The notes: generated by a model from the sequence alone, not told the origin. A stretch of 64,000 nucleotides of DNA from Achromobacter spanius (GCF_029637605.1 NZ_CP121261.1:4898001-4962000); one strand, 5' to 3'; shown: positions 8,169 through 17,910, counted from the first letter of the stretch. A program made the numbers and translations.

Positions 8169-8711
8169 GTGAACAAGAAGATTGTTGCAGCACGTTTGGC
8201 CTTCTCGTCCCTGCTGTTGTGCGGCAGCGCGATGGCAGCGGATGTGAAGTTGGTATTCACGGGCGATGTGTCTTCGTCTACCTGCTCAATAGACAGCGGA
8301 AATGGTGACGGCCAATACTTGAAGGCTGTGCCGCTGCCCACTGTCAGCGCCCGAGCACTGGCCAAGCAGAACGATGTGGCTGGCCGCGAACTCGTCACGC
8401 TGGAGCTGTCCGGTTGCACCGGCACCAAGGTTCGCACTCGCTTCAACCGCGGTGCCAACGTGGATGCCGTCACCGGCGCCCTGATCAACCAGGCACTGGT
8501 AGGTAATGGCCCGGTTTCGTCCGCCCAGGTGCAGTTGCTGAACAGCAAGTACCAACCGATCAATCTGTCTACCGACGCAGGCGCTGAAACCGTCAATATT
8601 GAATCGGGTACCGCCAAGCTGGAGTTCTACGCCCAGTACCTCGCCGCCACACCCGGCACCACGCCCGGCAAGGTGGAAACCGAAGTGCTGCTTGACCTGA
8701 TCTACGAATGA
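8169..8711 (+). CDS. Fimbrial major pilin of a chaperone-usher system
   Basis: 180 residues from a GTG at 8169 with GGAG at 8159-8162. The signal peptide ends SAMA after residue 23. The mature protein has the type-1 pilin pattern: one disulfide pair (Cys39 in SSSTCS, Cys83 in LSGCTG), mixed beta-strand sequence and a C-terminal LLDLIYE with Tyr at the next-to-last position, the strand recognised by the chaperone. It is first of four genes; the chaperone start overlaps its stop (ATGA). The 150-base upstream gap shows no Bordetella-type poly-C tract, so phase variation by that route is not supported. Confidence 0.88.
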   Translation: MNKKIVAARLAFSSLLLCGSAMAADVKLVFTGDVSSSTCSIDSGNGDGQYLKAVPLPTVSARALAKQNDVAGRELVTLELSGCTGTKVRTRFNRGANVDAVTGALINQALVGNGPVSSAQVQLLNSKYQPINLSTDAGAETVNIESGTAKLEFYAQYLAATPGTTPGKVETEVLLDLIYE

Positions 8712-9505
8712 CGCCGAACCCCCTTGAGCGTACGCTCGGGGGGCTTTTGGACCGTGCAAGTCAGGTGAGACGACGCCATTTAGGCGCGTTGCTGCTCCTG
8801 GCTTGCGCTTTCCTGCTGCCCCCGGAAGCCCGATCCAACGTGGTGATCGGCGGCACGCGAATCATCTATCCCGCTGCCGAGCGCGAAGTCACATTGCGCC
8901 TGACCAATGAAGGCGGCAAGCCGGCGTTGGTGCAGGCCTGGATAGACGACGGCGACCTGGATTCAAACCCCGACGAAACCGACGTGCCCTTCGTGATCAT
9001 GCCGCCGCTGGCGCGTGTCAATCCGCGCATGGGCCAGACGCTGCGCATTGCCTACATTCCTCAACCTGGCGTTGCGACGGATCGCGAATCCGTGTTCTGG
9101 ATGAACGCGCTTGACGTTCCACCCCTGCCATCCGCCCAGGTTGCAAACCACATGCAATTGGCTTTCCGCAGCCGTATCAAACTGTTCTTCCGCCCCGCCG
9201 GCCTGTCCGGCACGCCTCGCGAAGCCGCCGAGCGCCTCAATTGGCGCGTGGTGGTCACCAGCAAGGGCGCGGCGCTGAAAGTGCGCAATGACAGCGCATT
9301 CCATGTGTCGCTGACCGCTGTGACCGTGCGGCTTGGTAATGGACGTGACGTTACCGTGCCTGCCCAAATGTTGTCGCCCCGCTCCGTGACGGATCTGGGC
9401 CTTGGAAAACTGTCGAATGCGGCGGGCGCCAAGGGCGCGGTGGCGTTTGAATGGATCAACGACTATGGCGCCGCCGAGCGGCGCGAAAGTCCGCTTGAGC
9501 CGTAG
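8708..9505 (+). CDS. Periplasmic fimbrial chaperone (PapD/FimC family)
   Basis: 265 residues if the ATG overlapping the pilin stop is used. A GTG at 8765 gives a neater signal peptide (RRRHLGALLLLACAFLLPPEARS) and may be the true start, since the first 19 codons cover a hairpin. Mature features of the PapD family: an N-terminal immunoglobulin domain (VVIGGTRIIYPAAEREVTLRLTN), PFVIMPPLARVNPRMGQTLRI, the G1-strand region, and NHMQLAFRSRIKLFFRPAGL, which holds the conserved pilin-tail-binding region. It folds and delivers subunits to the usher encoded next. Confidence 0.88.
   Translation: MTPNPLERTLGGLLDRASQVRRRHLGALLLLACAFLLPPEARSNVVIGGTRIIYPAAEREVTLRLTNEGGKPALVQAWIDDGDLDSNPDETDVPFVIMPPLARVNPRMGQTLRIAYIPQPGVATDRESVFWMNALDVPPLPSAQVANHMQLAFRSRIKLFFRPAGLSGTPREAAERLNWRVVVTSKGAALKVRNDSAFHVSLTAVTVRLGNGRDVTVPAQMLSPRSVTDLGLGKLSNAAGAKGAVAFEWINDYGAAERRESPLEP
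8719..8745 (+). terminator. Hairpin between pilin and chaperone coding regions (attenuator-like)
   Basis: A run of five C, then the 12-bp perfect palindrome GAGCGTACGCTC, then six G, followed by CTTTTGG. It can form a stem-loop a few bases after the pilin stop, inside the first codons of the annotated chaperone frame. Such partial terminators in fimbrial operons keep pilin message above chaperone and usher message; that role is inferred. Confidence 0.5.
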
Positions 9506-9513
9506 GCCGCGCC

Positions 9514-12144
9514 GTGCATCGTCACGTACGGTTGAGCAGCGCATTCCTGCTTTTTACCGGTTTGCTCAGCACCACGCTCCAAGCCCAGGAACCGGTTGAG
9601 TTCAATCCTGCGTTCTTTGGTGGACGCAACGGGAAAGCGGTCGATTTGTCGCGCTTTCAGGGCGGCAATGCGCTGACTCCCGGGGTCCATCAACTGGACC
9701 TCTATCTGAACGGCAACCACGTCGGGCGGCAGCAGGTCCGGGTGCGCGTGGGTGATACCGCCTCCCCGACGACCGCCACGCCGGCCACCACCGCAGCGCG
9801 TGCCGACGCCCAACCCTGCCTGCCCATGAAGGTGTATGAGCGGATCGGCGTCAACACCCCCCTGCTGAACGCGGAGCAGGCCGTGCCGGTGTCCGACGAT
9901 CAATGCGTGGGGCTGGACGGCCTGCCGCCTTCCAGCCGCTTTGATGTGGATATGTCAGAGCTGCGCGCCAACCTTTCCATTCCGCAGATTTATATCAAGT
10001 CCACGGCGCGCGGCTACGTGCCGCCCGACGAGTGGGACGCCGGCATCAATGCGGGCTTTCTTGGCTATGCCATCAATCTGTCGTCCAATCGCTATGCCAA
10101 GCAAGACAATCGACAGTTCTACAGCAGCGTGAATACGGGCGTGAATCTGGGGGCATGGCGCTTGCGGCACAGCGGGTCTTTCAGCCATACAAGCAAAGCC
10201 GGCGCTTCCGGGGGCAGCCACTATCAGGCGCTAAGCAGCTATGTGCAGCGCGACGCCACGCCATTCAGCGCGCAGTTGACCCTGGGGCAGTTCTACACGC
10301 CTGGCAATATCTTTGACAGCATTCCCTACACCGGCATCCAACTCAGCAGCGACGAACGAATGCTGCCCGATTCCATGCGCGGTTTTGCGCCCGTGGTGCG
10401 TGGCGTGGCCGACACCACGGCCAAGGTCAGCGTGCGCCAGGGCAACAACCTGCTGTATGAAACCACCGTGTCGCCCGGGCCGTTCGCCATCGATGACCTG
10501 TACAACACCGGCTATGCCGGTGACCTGGACGTCACGATCACCGAGGCCGATGGGCGCACCAAGCGCTTCGTGGTGCCCTATGCGTCGGTGGCGCAGTTGC
10601 TGCGGCCGGGTAGCTCGCGGTTCAGCCTGACGGGCGGTCGCTATCGCGACGACACCCTGAATGCGCCGCCCGCGTTCTTGCAAGGCACCTACCAACGGGG
10701 GCTGTCCGACACGGTGACCGGCTACGGCGGCATCATTGCCGCGCAACAGTACCGCGCGCTGCAAGGTGGGCTGGCGCTAAGCACGCCGCTGGGCGCGCTG
10801 GCGGCGGATCTGACGCAATCGCGCGCCACCCACGTTCGCGATGCCGGCCAACAGGAAGGCGGCGCCGCAAGTGGCCGCAGCCTGCGCTTGAGCTACAGCA
10901 AGCTGCTGGAACCCACGTCAACGAACTTCAGCGTGGTGGGGTATCGGTTCTCAAGCGAGGGTTATCTGAGCCTGGGCGAGTTTGCGCGCCGTAGCGGCAG
11001 GACGTCGGCGGGCGGGCCTGGCAGCGAGTCATATAGAAGCTGGGCCTACGGCGACAAAGAGCGCAGCCGCTTGCAATTCAACATCAGCCAACCCTTGGGC
11101 GAGGCTTGGGGCCAGGTGGCCCTGTCCGGCGTGGCGCAGAACTATTGGGGCCGCGATCGGCGCCGTGACACCAGCTTTTACGCAGGCTATTCCAATGGCT
11201 TTCGTTGGGGCAGCCTGAGCATCAGCGTGACGCGCACGCGCGACGACATCGGGCGCTTCGGCAATCAGTACCTGTTGAGCTTGAGCGTGCCGCTGGGACG
11301 CGGTTCGAACTCACCGACACTGAGAACATCGCTGAGCGCGCAAGGCAAGGACGAGCGCAGCGTCAATGCGTCGTTGAGCGGATCCGCCGGCGATTCCGGG
11401 CAGTTTGGCTATTCGCTCTACGGGTCGCAAGATCGCAACGACGGACAAGGCAGCGCCAACCAGGGCGGCAGCCTGCGCTACGACACCGGCCACGCCAGCT
11501 ACAACCTGTCGGGCAGTCGCGGCAACAACTATCGCCAAATGGGCGCCGGCATGCGCGGCATGCTGGTGGCGCATGCCGGCGGCATCAACGCCACGCAAAG
11601 CCAGGGCGAAACCATGGCCGTGCTTGAGGCGCCCAGTGCCGAAGGCGCGGCGATCGTCTCGGGATCGCGCGGACGCATCGCCGGCAATGGCTACGGGGTC
11701 GTGGCCGGCCTGATGCCCTATCGCCGTAACGACGTGGCGCTGGATCCCAAGGGCACGTCGCAAGATGTCGAATTGGAAATGACGTCGCAACAGGTCGCGC
11801 CACGCGCCGGGGCCGTCGTGTTGTTGCGCTATCCCACCGTGGTGGGGCGTCCGATGCTGCTGAAGCTTGTACGCGAACGCGGGGCAAGCATCCCGATGGG
11901 GGCCGAACTCTGCATCGTGGGCAGCGATACGGTCACGCTGGTCGGTCAAGGCGGGCGGGCATTCGTGCGTGGCTTGCAGGGCGGCGAGCAACTGATCGCC
12001 AAATGGGGCGAGGGCAGTGACCAGCAATGCTGGGCAAGTTATCAGGTCAACGAACAAGCGGGCGTGGGCGACACGCACTACCCGCAATTGGAATTACCTT
12101 GCGTAGCGCCGTCGCCTAGGCAGTGGGAAGTGAAGCATCCATGA
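9514..12144 (+). CDS. Fimbrial outer-membrane usher (FimD/PapC family)
   Basis: 876 residues from GTG at 9514, nine bases after the chaperone stop. The signal peptide ends LQAQ. The N-terminal domain starts EPVEFNPAFFGGRNGKAVDLSRFQ with the GxxVDLSRF signature; the 24-stranded barrel region contains GQFYTPGNIFDSIPYTGIQLSSDERMLP and the plug segment GFAPVVRGVADTTAKVSVRQGNNLLYETTVSPGPFAIDDLY, the usher family signature. C-terminal domains include the GAVVLLRYPTVVGRPML region. It exports and assembles pilin subunits across the outer membrane. Length is normal for the family. Its stop overlaps the adhesin start (ATGA). Confidence 0.95.
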   Translation: MHRHVRLSSAFLLFTGLLSTTLQAQEPVEFNPAFFGGRNGKAVDLSRFQGGNALTPGVHQLDLYLNGNHVGRQQVRVRVGDTASPTTATPATTAARADAQPCLPMKVYERIGVNTPLLNAEQAVPVSDDQCVGLDGLPPSSRFDVDMSELRANLSIPQIYIKSTARGYVPPDEWDAGINAGFLGYAINLSSNRYAKQDNRQFYSSVNTGVNLGAWRLRHSGSFSHTSKAGASGGSHYQALSSYVQRDATPFSAQLTLGQFYTPGNIFDSIPYTGIQLSSDERMLPDSMRGFAPVVRGVADTTAKVSVRQGNNLLYETTVSPGPFAIDDLYNTGYAGDLDVTITEADGRTKRFVVPYASVAQLLRPGSSRFSLTGGRYRDDTLNAPPAFLQGTYQRGLSDTVTGYGGIIAAQQYRALQGGLALSTPLGALAADLTQSRATHVRDAGQQEGGAASGRSLRLSYSKLLEPTSTNFSVVGYRFSSEGYLSLGEFARRSGRTSAGGPGSESYRSWAYGDKERSRLQFNISQPLGEAWGQVALSGVAQNYWGRDRRRDTSFYAGYSNGFRWGSLSISVTRTRDDIGRFGNQYLLSLSVPLGRGSNSPTLRTSLSAQGKDERSVNASLSGSAGDSGQFGYSLYGSQDRNDGQGSANQGGSLRYDTGHASYNLSGSRGNNYRQMGAGMRGMLVAHAGGINATQSQGETMAVLEAPSAEGAAIVSGSRGRIAGNGYGVVAGLMPYRRNDVALDPKGTSQDVELEMTSQQVAPRAGAVVLLRYPTVVGRPMLLKLVRERGASIPMGAELCIVGSDTVTLVGQGGRAFVRGLQGGEQLIAKWGEGSDQQCWASYQVNEQAGVGDTHYPQLELPCVAPSPRQWEVKHP

Positions 12145-13088
12145 AAGCAGTCATCCGCCAGGCCAGCCTTGCGCTGTTGTTGACGTCGTTGGGCGGTTCG
12201 GCCTGGGCGGCGTGCACGGGCGATCGGCTCGTCACCACGATCACCGAGCAACAGCTTGACGCGGTCAGGCCGGCGCGTGATGCGCCCGTGGGCAGCACGA
12301 TCCACACTCTCTCAATTGACGGTGGGGTGGCCAAGGTTCAGTGCACCTCCATCCGAGACTTGTTCACCTATGGCTTCGTGACGAACCTGGGCGCGGTTCC
12401 GGGTCAAGACAAGGTCTACGCGTCCGGCATTCCCGGCATCGGCGTGCGCATCTTCTGGCCACATGAGGGCGGGGTGTACCTGCCGTCGCCGATGACCCCC
12501 AAAAAGGCGCTTGGCCCTTGGGAATACCACCCACCGCAGATCTTCACGATCGAGTTCATCAAAACCGGGCCCATCCAGTCCGGTGTCTCGGGAGACCTGC
12601 GTGTCGAAGTCAGATACGGCAGCCTGCTCAGCAATCTGATCGTCTTCAACAACCTGCGCTACGACGCAAAAATCAGAAGCTGCCTGCCGACGAAAAGTGA
12701 ACAACAGGTTGATCTATTGCCGATTCGTGCCCGCGATCTGGGTCATGTGGGCGCGACGGCGGCGCCCAAGGCATTCGTTATTGATCTGGCGTGCGACCCG
12801 GGTGTGAAGGTGGCGTATCGGATCGACGCACCGGACCAGGAAAACAACGTGATCAAGAACTCCACCCTAGATGGAATGGCAAAGGGGGTGGGGCTGCAAC
12901 TGCTGATGGGCGACGTCGGCAGCAATGTCGTCCAGCCGCTGGAGACGCGCACCGAGATCCCGTCCACGCCCCACGCAGGCCCGGTCATCGTGTCGATTCC
13001 CTTGGGCGCGCGCTACTACCAGACCGAACCCAAGATCACGGGCGGTCCGGTCAGCGCGACCGCCACGGTCACGCTGTTCTACGAGTAG
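12141..13088 (+). CDS. Fimbrial tip adhesin (two-domain)
   Basis: 315 residues from the ATG at 12141, which overlaps the usher stop. The signal peptide ends GSAWA, and the mature protein starts ACTG. The size (about 290 mature residues) and last place in the operon fit a tip adhesin: residues ~24-175 would be the receptor-binding domain, for which I recognise no specific lectin type. From about SCLPTKSEQQ onward is a pilin domain with its own cysteine pair, ending TATVTLFYE, with the next-to-last Tyr that chaperones bind. The receptor cannot be predicted from sequence alone. Confidence 0.8.
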   Translation: MKAVIRQASLALLLTSLGGSAWAACTGDRLVTTITEQQLDAVRPARDAPVGSTIHTLSIDGGVAKVQCTSIRDLFTYGFVTNLGAVPGQDKVYASGIPGIGVRIFWPHEGGVYLPSPMTPKKALGPWEYHPPQIFTIEFIKTGPIQSGVSGDLRVEVRYGSLLSNLIVFNNLRYDAKIRSCLPTKSEQQVDLLPIRARDLGHVGATAAPKAFVIDLACDPGVKVAYRIDAPDQENNVIKNSTLDGMAKGVGLQLLMGDVGSNVVQPLETRTEIPSTPHAGPVIVSIPLGARYYQTEPKITGGPVSATATVTLFYE

Positions 13089-13116
13089 CGCACGCTGTGG
13101 CGCGCCTGCGCGCTAC
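13085..13116. terminator. Inverted repeat spanning two convergent stop codons
   Basis: GTAGCGC at 13085-13091 pairs with GCGCTAC at 13110-13116. The left arm contains the TAG stop of the adhesin and the right arm the stop of the M61 peptidase gene. There is no T-tract, so it is at best a weak bidirectional terminator. Confidence 0.35.
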
Positions 13117-14885
13117 ACCGTCAACACGCAATCCAAGGCTTCGGGCGCATTCAGCTTGACGCGGAACGCGCGCAGCTCGTCGCGCCGGAATACATGCACC
13201 GTCACGCGGTCGCCGGGCAGATACTGCGACAGCAGCATGTCCAGGCCCGCCGGCGATTCCACCCGCAACCCGTCCAACGCCACCAGCACGTCGCCCGCCG
13301 ACAACCCACCCTTGTGGCCCGCGCCGCCTTCCAGCACCGTGGCGAGCGTCACCGCGTCCCCCTGCTTGCGGGGGCGAACATCCAGAGTCGGAATATTCAT
13401 GGCCGTCTTCCATTGCAGCGTGATGCCTTGATCGGCCAGCAGGTCAGCCAAGGGCACATCCGCCGTGCCGTAGGCATGGCGCGCGATGAAGCGCCGGGTG
13501 TCGACGCCGGTGGCTTCCCGGATCAGGCCGGGCAGCGCGTCTTCGGGCAGACCTTGTGGCTTGCCCTGATAAAAGTCGCGGCCATAGCGCTCCCACAGCA
13601 GGCGCATCACGTCGTCCAGCGAATGCGCGTTGGCGCTTTCGCGGCGGATCAACAAGTCCAGCCCCAATGCCACCAGCGCGCCCTTGGTGTAATAGCTGAC
13701 CAGCGCGTTGGGCGAATTTTCGTCTTGCTTGTAATAGCGCGTCCAGGCGTCGAAAGAGCTTTCGGCAACCGATTGCTTGGTGCGGCCTGGGGTACGGGCC
13801 ACGCTGGTGATGGTCTTGGCGAGCAGACGCAGATACTCCGTTTGCGTGATGACGCCGGAACGCAGCAGCAGCAGATCGTCGTAATAAGACGTGAAGCCTT
13901 CGAACACCCACAGCAGGCGGGTCAGGTCGGGTTGCTCCAGATGGTAGGGGGCAAAGGCCTGCGGCTTGATGCGCTTGACGTTCCAGGTGTGGAAGTATTC
14001 ATGGCTGACCAGGCCGAGAAACCCGCGATAGCCTTCGCCCTGGCCTTGCTGACCCAGCACGGGCAGGTCCTTGCGCGCCGTCATCAGCGCGGTGCTGGCG
14101 CGATGCTCCAGGCCGCCGTAGCCGTCGCCCGTGACCATGGTCATGAAGACGTAGCGGTTGGAACTGTCCAGGAAGGGCGCGCGCTTGGTGCGCGGTTCGA
14201 AGAATTCAATCTGCGTGTCGCAAATTTTCTTCACGTCGGCCGCGATGCGCGCCAGGTCCAGATTGGGGGCAACGCCCGTGAAGACCAGTTCGTGCTCGGC
14301 GCCGTGGGACGTAAAGCGGGCAACCTGCGGTGTGCCCATTTCCACCGGATGATCGATCAGCGCGTCGTAGTCGGGCGCCTGGTACAGGCCGAAGCCGTGG
14401 CGGCGTGCCGCGCCGCGTTGGCCCGCCGCTTCGGGCAGGCTGGTGTACACCTTCCAGCCGTCGATGCCGCGCGGGGGCGCCAGATCCACCAGGCAGGGCA
14501 GGTGATCTTGCCCATGCACACGCAGGAACACGCTGGTGCCGTTGAAGAAGCCGTGGGTTTCGTCCAGGTGCGCGCCGCGCACCGATAAGTCCCAGGCATA
14601 CACCACGTACTCCACCCGCAGCGGGCCGTCGGTGGGCGCGACCTGCCAGGTGTGGTTGTCGATCTTGTCGACAATCATGCGGCGCGAGCCCGCGTGAGCC
14701 GTCACGGATTCGATCTGGCGCGAGAAGTCGCGGATCAGGTAGCTGCCAGGAATCCAGGCCGGCAGCGACAAGCGCTGGCCGTCCGGGGAGGGGGCGTCGA
14801 TCGTTAGGGTTATCCGGTAGCGGTGTCCGGCCGGGTCATGGGGCGTCAGGCGGTAAAGTACGGGGCAAGCGTTGTCTTTTTTCAT
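13113..14885 (-). CDS. M61-family (glycyl) aminopeptidase with C-terminal PDZ domain
   Basis: 590 residues, full family length. The zinc-binding site is [15 protein letters not shown] (HExxH) with a downstream Glu ligand in [21 protein letters not shown]. The N-terminal beta-domain contains [18 protein letters not shown], typical of M61 enzymes, and the last ~100 residues ([37 protein letters not shown]) are a PDZ domain. No signal peptide is visible, so a cytoplasmic location is likely. It is divergent from the enoyl-CoA hydratase gene with only 39 bases between the start codons, so at least one promoter must lie within coding sequence. Members cleave N-terminal Gly/Ala-rich peptides. Confidence 0.92.
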   Translation of the reverse strand: MKKDNACPVLYRLTPHDPAGHRYRITLTIDAPSPDGQRLSLPAWIPGSYLIRDFSRQIESVTAHAGSRRMIVDKIDNHTWQVAPTDGPLRVEYVVYAWDLSVRGAHLDETHGFFNGTSVFLRVHGQDHLPCLVDLAPPRGIDGWKVYTSLPEAAGQRGAARRHGFGLYQAPDYDALIDHPVEMGTPQVARFTSHGAEHELVFTGVAPNLDLARIAADVKKICDTQIEFFEPRTKRAPFLDSSNRYVFMTMVTGDGYGGLEHRASTALMTARKDLPVLGQQGQGEGYRGFLGLVSHEYFHTWNVKRIKPQAFAPYHLEQPDLTRLLWVFEGFTSYYDDLLLLRSGVITQTEYLRLLAKTITSVARTPGRTKQSVAESSFDAWTRYYKQDENSPNALVSYYTKGALVALGLDLLIRRESANAHSLDDVMRLLWERYGRDFYQGKPQGLPEDALPGLIREATGVDTRRFIARHAYGTADVPLADLLADQGITLQWKTAMNIPTLDVRPRKQGDAVTLATVLEGGAGHKGGLSAGDVLVALDGLRVESPAGLDMLLSQYLPGDRVTVHVFRRDELRAFRVKLNAPEALDCVLTV

Positions 14886-14924
14886 GCTCGTATCTTATTT
14901 CATACTTCCTACTGGAGACATTCA

Positions 14925-15701
14925 ATGAGCGAGTCGTTTGTACTGGTCGAAACCCGGGGCCGCGTCGGCCTGCTGACGCTGAACCGCCCCAAGGCGCTCA
15001 ATGCGCTGAACGATCAACTGATGGATGAGCTCGGCGCGGCGTTGCTGGCGTTCGAGGCCAATGCCGACATCGGCTGCGTGGTCATCACCGGCAGCGAAAA
15101 GGCCTTTGCCGCGGGCGCGGACATCGGCGCCATGAAAGACTGGTCGTACATGGACGTGTACGGCAGCGAATACATCACCCGCAACTGGGAAACCCTGAAG
15201 CGCATTCGCAAGCCCGTGATCGCCGCCGTGGCCGGCTACGCCTTGGGCGGCGGCTGCGAACTGGCCATGATGTGCGACATCATCATCGCCGCCGACACGG
15301 CCAAGTTCGGCCAGCCCGAAATCAAGCTGGGCGTGATTCCCGGCGCGGGCGGCACGCAGCGCCTGCCGCGCGCCGTGGGCAAGGCCAAGGCCATGGACAT
15401 GGCCCTGACCGCCCGCATGATGGGCGCCGAGGAAGCCGAACGCGCCGGCCTGGTGTCGCGCGTGGTCGCCGCCGACAAGCTGATGGAAGAAGCGCTGGAC
15501 GCCGCAACCGTCATCGCGTCGATGTCGCTGCCGTCCGTCATGATGGCCAAGGAATGCGTGAACCGCGCGTTCGAAGGGTCCTTGAACGAAGGCCTGTTGT
15601 TCGAGCGCCGCGTGTTCCATTCCCTGTTCGCCACGGAAGACCAGAAGGAAGGGATGGCCGCATTCACCGAAAAGCGCAAACCGGACTTTAAACACCGTTA
15701 A
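14925..15701 (+). CDS. Enoyl-CoA hydratase
   Basis: 258 residues from the ATG at 14925 (an upstream in-frame start adds 34 residues of non-family sequence over the peptidase start). It is a crotonase fold with oxyanion-hole segments [11 protein letters not shown] and [16 protein letters not shown], and both catalytic glutamates in place: Glu near GGGCE and Glu in [21 protein letters not shown]. It hydrates trans-2-enoyl-CoA to 3-hydroxyacyl-CoA; the sequence is close to short-chain (FadB1x/PaaF/crotonase) types. It is monocistronic: a strong terminator follows at 15749. Confidence 0.92.
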   Translation: MSESFVLVETRGRVGLLTLNRPKALNALNDQLMDELGAALLAFEANADIGCVVITGSEKAFAAGADIGAMKDWSYMDVYGSEYITRNWETLKRIRKPVIAAVAGYALGGGCELAMMCDIIIAADTAKFGQPEIKLGVIPGAGGTQRLPRAVGKAKAMDMALTARMMGAEEAERAGLVSRVVAADKLMEEALDAATVIASMSLPSVMMAKECVNRAFEGSLNEGLLFERRVFHSLFATEDQKEGMAAFTEKRKPDFKHR

Positions 15702-15748
15702 GGCTTGTTACTGCCGCAAAACGCTTGCGGTTCTGTCGCAGAAAGCCC

Positions 15749-15774
15749 AGCGCGCCCACTCCGGCGCGCTTTTT
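15749..15774 (+). terminator. Rho-independent terminator after enoyl-CoA hydratase
   Basis: Stem AGCGCGCC (15749-15756), 6-base loop, GGCGCGCT (15763-15770), followed by TTTT. Confidence 0.85.
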
Positions 15775-15954
15775 CATGGGCGCGAGGGTGTTGCGTGGCC
15801 GTTGCGCCTTGAAACGTCTGGGCAGCACCTTGTTGCAGGCTTCTTCCCTATGCTGGTTAAGCGTCATCAAGAGGTGCCGCGCCAGAGCGGCTTGCCCCAC
15901 TGGCAAGTCCCGCGCGGCGGCTCGCTAGCAAACAAAATCAAGAAGGAGCCTTGC

Positions 15955-17514
15955 ATGCGTACATTTATTGCTCGCCGCCGGTGGTCGACCGCGGTACTAG
16001 CCGGCGCGTTGAGCGCCTGCGCCATGACCGCCACCCAGGCTCAAGCGCCGCAGTCCACGCTGCGGCTGGTCTCTGAAACGCCGTATCCGGCGTCGTCCGC
16101 GCCCGCCCCGCAAATGAGCGAGCAGGAACTGCGCGACACGGCAATCGACGCCTACGTCTACGCCTATCCGATGGTGCTGATGGAACTGGCGCGCCGCAAG
16201 GCCACCGCCGTGCAGACACCCCTGGATGGCCGCGCGCCGGTCAACCAGTTCGGCCACAAGACCGCGTTCCCGGATCCGCGCGCCGCCGACACCCCGTGGC
16301 CCAGCGCCGATGCGTTGTATTCCAGCCTGTGGTTCGACGTGTCGCAAGCGCCCTTGATCGTGAACCTGCCGGATACCGGCGGCCGATACTCGGTGCTGTC
16401 GGCACTGGATATGTGGAGCGACGTGTTCGCCTCGCGCGGCACCCGCACCAACGGACCCGGCGCGCAGTCGTTTGCCATCGTCGGCCCCAATTGGCAGGGC
16501 AGCGTGCCCGCGGGTGTCGATGTCATCCACAGCCCCACCTCCACGGGTTGGCTGATCGGCTGGACGCAGGCCAAGGGTCCGCAGGACTATGCCGCCGTCA
16601 ATCAGATTCAGGCAGGCATGACGGCCTCGCCGATGATGGCGCCGATGGCCGCGACCTCGACCGCTGCTTCGCGCAACCGCAACGCCGGCAACGCCTACCC
16701 GCAAACCGGCTCGCGCGTGGGCTCGGCCCCCATCGGCAGCAGCCTGCCCATGCCAATGCCGGTGAACGTGCCCGACGGCACGCCCGCCGAACAAGCGGCC
16801 AGCATGGACGCGGCCTCGTTCTTTACGCTGTTCTTTGACGTGCTGCGCAACAACCCGCCGCACGCCAACGACACGCCGATGCTTGAGCGCATGCGCCGCA
16901 TTGGGCTCGACAGCCGTCAACCGTTCTCGTACGGGCGCTTGAGCCCGGCCGTGCAACAGGCGCTGGCCGACGCGCAACCGCTGGCAGGCCGTCGCATCGC
17001 GGATGGCGTATCGCGTTTGGGTACGCCGATCAATAACTGGAACACCGTGCTGTCGGGCATCGGTACCTATGGCACCGACTATTCCCGACGTGCCGCGATT
17101 GCCTACGCGGGCTTGGGGGCGCCCACGCCGGAAGATGTGCTGTATCCGGTGACCATGTCGGACTCCAAGGGCCGCCAGCTGGATTCGGACGAAGACTACG
17201 TGCTGCATTTCGACAAGGGGCAACTGCCGCCGGCCAATGCGTTCTGGTCGCTGCATGTCTATAACGACAAGCACGGTTTTGCTGAAAACCCCGCCAACCG
17301 CTACGTGCTGCGCAGCACCGATGAGCTGAAGTACAACGACGACGGTTCGCTGGACATCTATATCCAACGTCGGGATCCGGGCGACAGGAAGCGTTCGAAC
17401 TGGGTCAGCACGCCGGCTGCCGACGGCCCGTTCCTCTTGAGCATGCGTCTGTATTGGCCGCAGAATACGGCGCTGGACGGTCTTTGGGCGCCGCCGCCGG
17501 TCAGGGAAGACTGA
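15955..17514 (+). CDS. Exported DUF1254/DUF1214 protein
   Basis: 519 residues from the ATG at 15955, which has AAGGAG about 8 bases upstream. The N-terminus RRRWSTAVLAGALSAC is a signal sequence with a possible lipobox LSAC (Cys22); Sec cleavage after TQAQA is the alternative. The first half (DTAIDAYVYAYPMVLMEL to about LIGWTQAKGPQDY) is the DUF1254 domain and the last part (NAFWSLHVYNDKHGFAENPANRY, with DGSLDIYIQRRDPG) is DUF1214. A low-complexity segment rich in Met/Ala/Thr sits around residues 220-265. Biochemical role unknown. It stands alone, between two terminators. Confidence 0.85.
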   Translation: MRTFIARRRWSTAVLAGALSACAMTATQAQAPQSTLRLVSETPYPASSAPAPQMSEQELRDTAIDAYVYAYPMVLMELARRKATAVQTPLDGRAPVNQFGHKTAFPDPRAADTPWPSADALYSSLWFDVSQAPLIVNLPDTGGRYSVLSALDMWSDVFASRGTRTNGPGAQSFAIVGPNWQGSVPAGVDVIHSPTSTGWLIGWTQAKGPQDYAAVNQIQAGMTASPMMAPMAATSTAASRNRNAGNAYPQTGSRVGSAPIGSSLPMPMPVNVPDGTPAEQAASMDAASFFTLFFDVLRNNPPHANDTPMLERMRRIGLDSRQPFSYGRLSPAVQQALADAQPLAGRRIADGVSRLGTPINNWNTVLSGIGTYGTDYSRRAAIAYAGLGAPTPEDVLYPVTMSDSKGRQLDSDEDYVLHFDKGQLPPANAFWSLHVYNDKHGFAENPANRYVLRSTDELKYNDDGSLDIYIQRRDPGDRKRSNWVSTPAADGPFLLSMRLYWPQNTALDGLWAPPPVRED

Positions 17515-17550
17515 TCATGGGCGCGGTTTAGAACCGCCTGCCGGAACCAA

Positions 17551-17580
17551 AAGCGGCCCTTCGATGAAGGGCCGCTTTTT
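17551..17580 (+). terminator. Rho-independent terminator after DUF1254 gene
   Basis: AAGCGGCCCTTC (17551-17562), loop GAT, GAAGGGCCGCTT (17566-17577) running into TTT. Twelve-base-pair perfect stem. Confidence 0.88.
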
Positions 17581-17697
17581 CGTGCCCACGCCGCGCTGCG
17601 CAAGGCTTGCGCAGCGCGTGGCCAGCCCCGGTTCGCGTCCCTAATTTCGATGCGGCCGGGGACGTTGCGCGCACCTTACAAACTCCCGAAAGTTCAT

Positions 17698-17727
17698 TTG
17701 CTTGGGTAAAAAGATTCAAGCTATACT
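17698..17727 (+). promoter_or_regulatory. Sigma-70 promoter of the atp operon
   Basis: TTGCTT (17698-17703), 18-base spacer, TATACT (17722-17727). It lies in AT-rich sequence after a terminator and ahead of atpI with no other gene between, so it should drive the whole ATP synthase operon. Confidence 0.65.
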
Positions 17728-17850
17728 CTGCGGGTTTGACGCTTGCGGGATAAGAACACGTGGCGGCCGGGTAGGTAAAAGTAGTTGAAAAACACTGCTT
17801 TTGCGCAGGCTAGCCGGTTCTGACAGGGGCAAGAAGTAGCGGGGTGTTTG

Positions 17851-17910
17851 ATGCATGAGCCAATGCAAAACTCGATGCAAAGCGCAATGCAAAGCAAAAT
17901 GCAAGATGCG
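17851..17910 (+). repeat. 12-bp tandem repeat carrying five in-frame ATG codons at the atpI start
   Basis: Five 12-base units each beginning ATG (four of them ATGCAA). All five ATGs are in the atpI frame. Confidence 0.85.

Larger units (their letters stand above)
17515..17850. other. Intergenic region: terminator, second hairpin and atp promoter
   Basis: 336 bases without a gene. It holds the terminator of the DUF1254 gene (17551-17580), a second near-perfect hairpin (GCGCTGCGCAAG at 17593-17604 pairing with CTTGCGCAGCGC at 17606-17617, no T-tract) and the atp promoter near 17698-17727, leaving an untranslated leader of about 120 bases before atpI. Confidence 0.7.

Noticed and set aside
17593..17617. 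Second terminator after the DUF1254 gene
   Set aside because: The stem is strong but no T-tract follows, and the first hairpin 15 bases earlier already has one.
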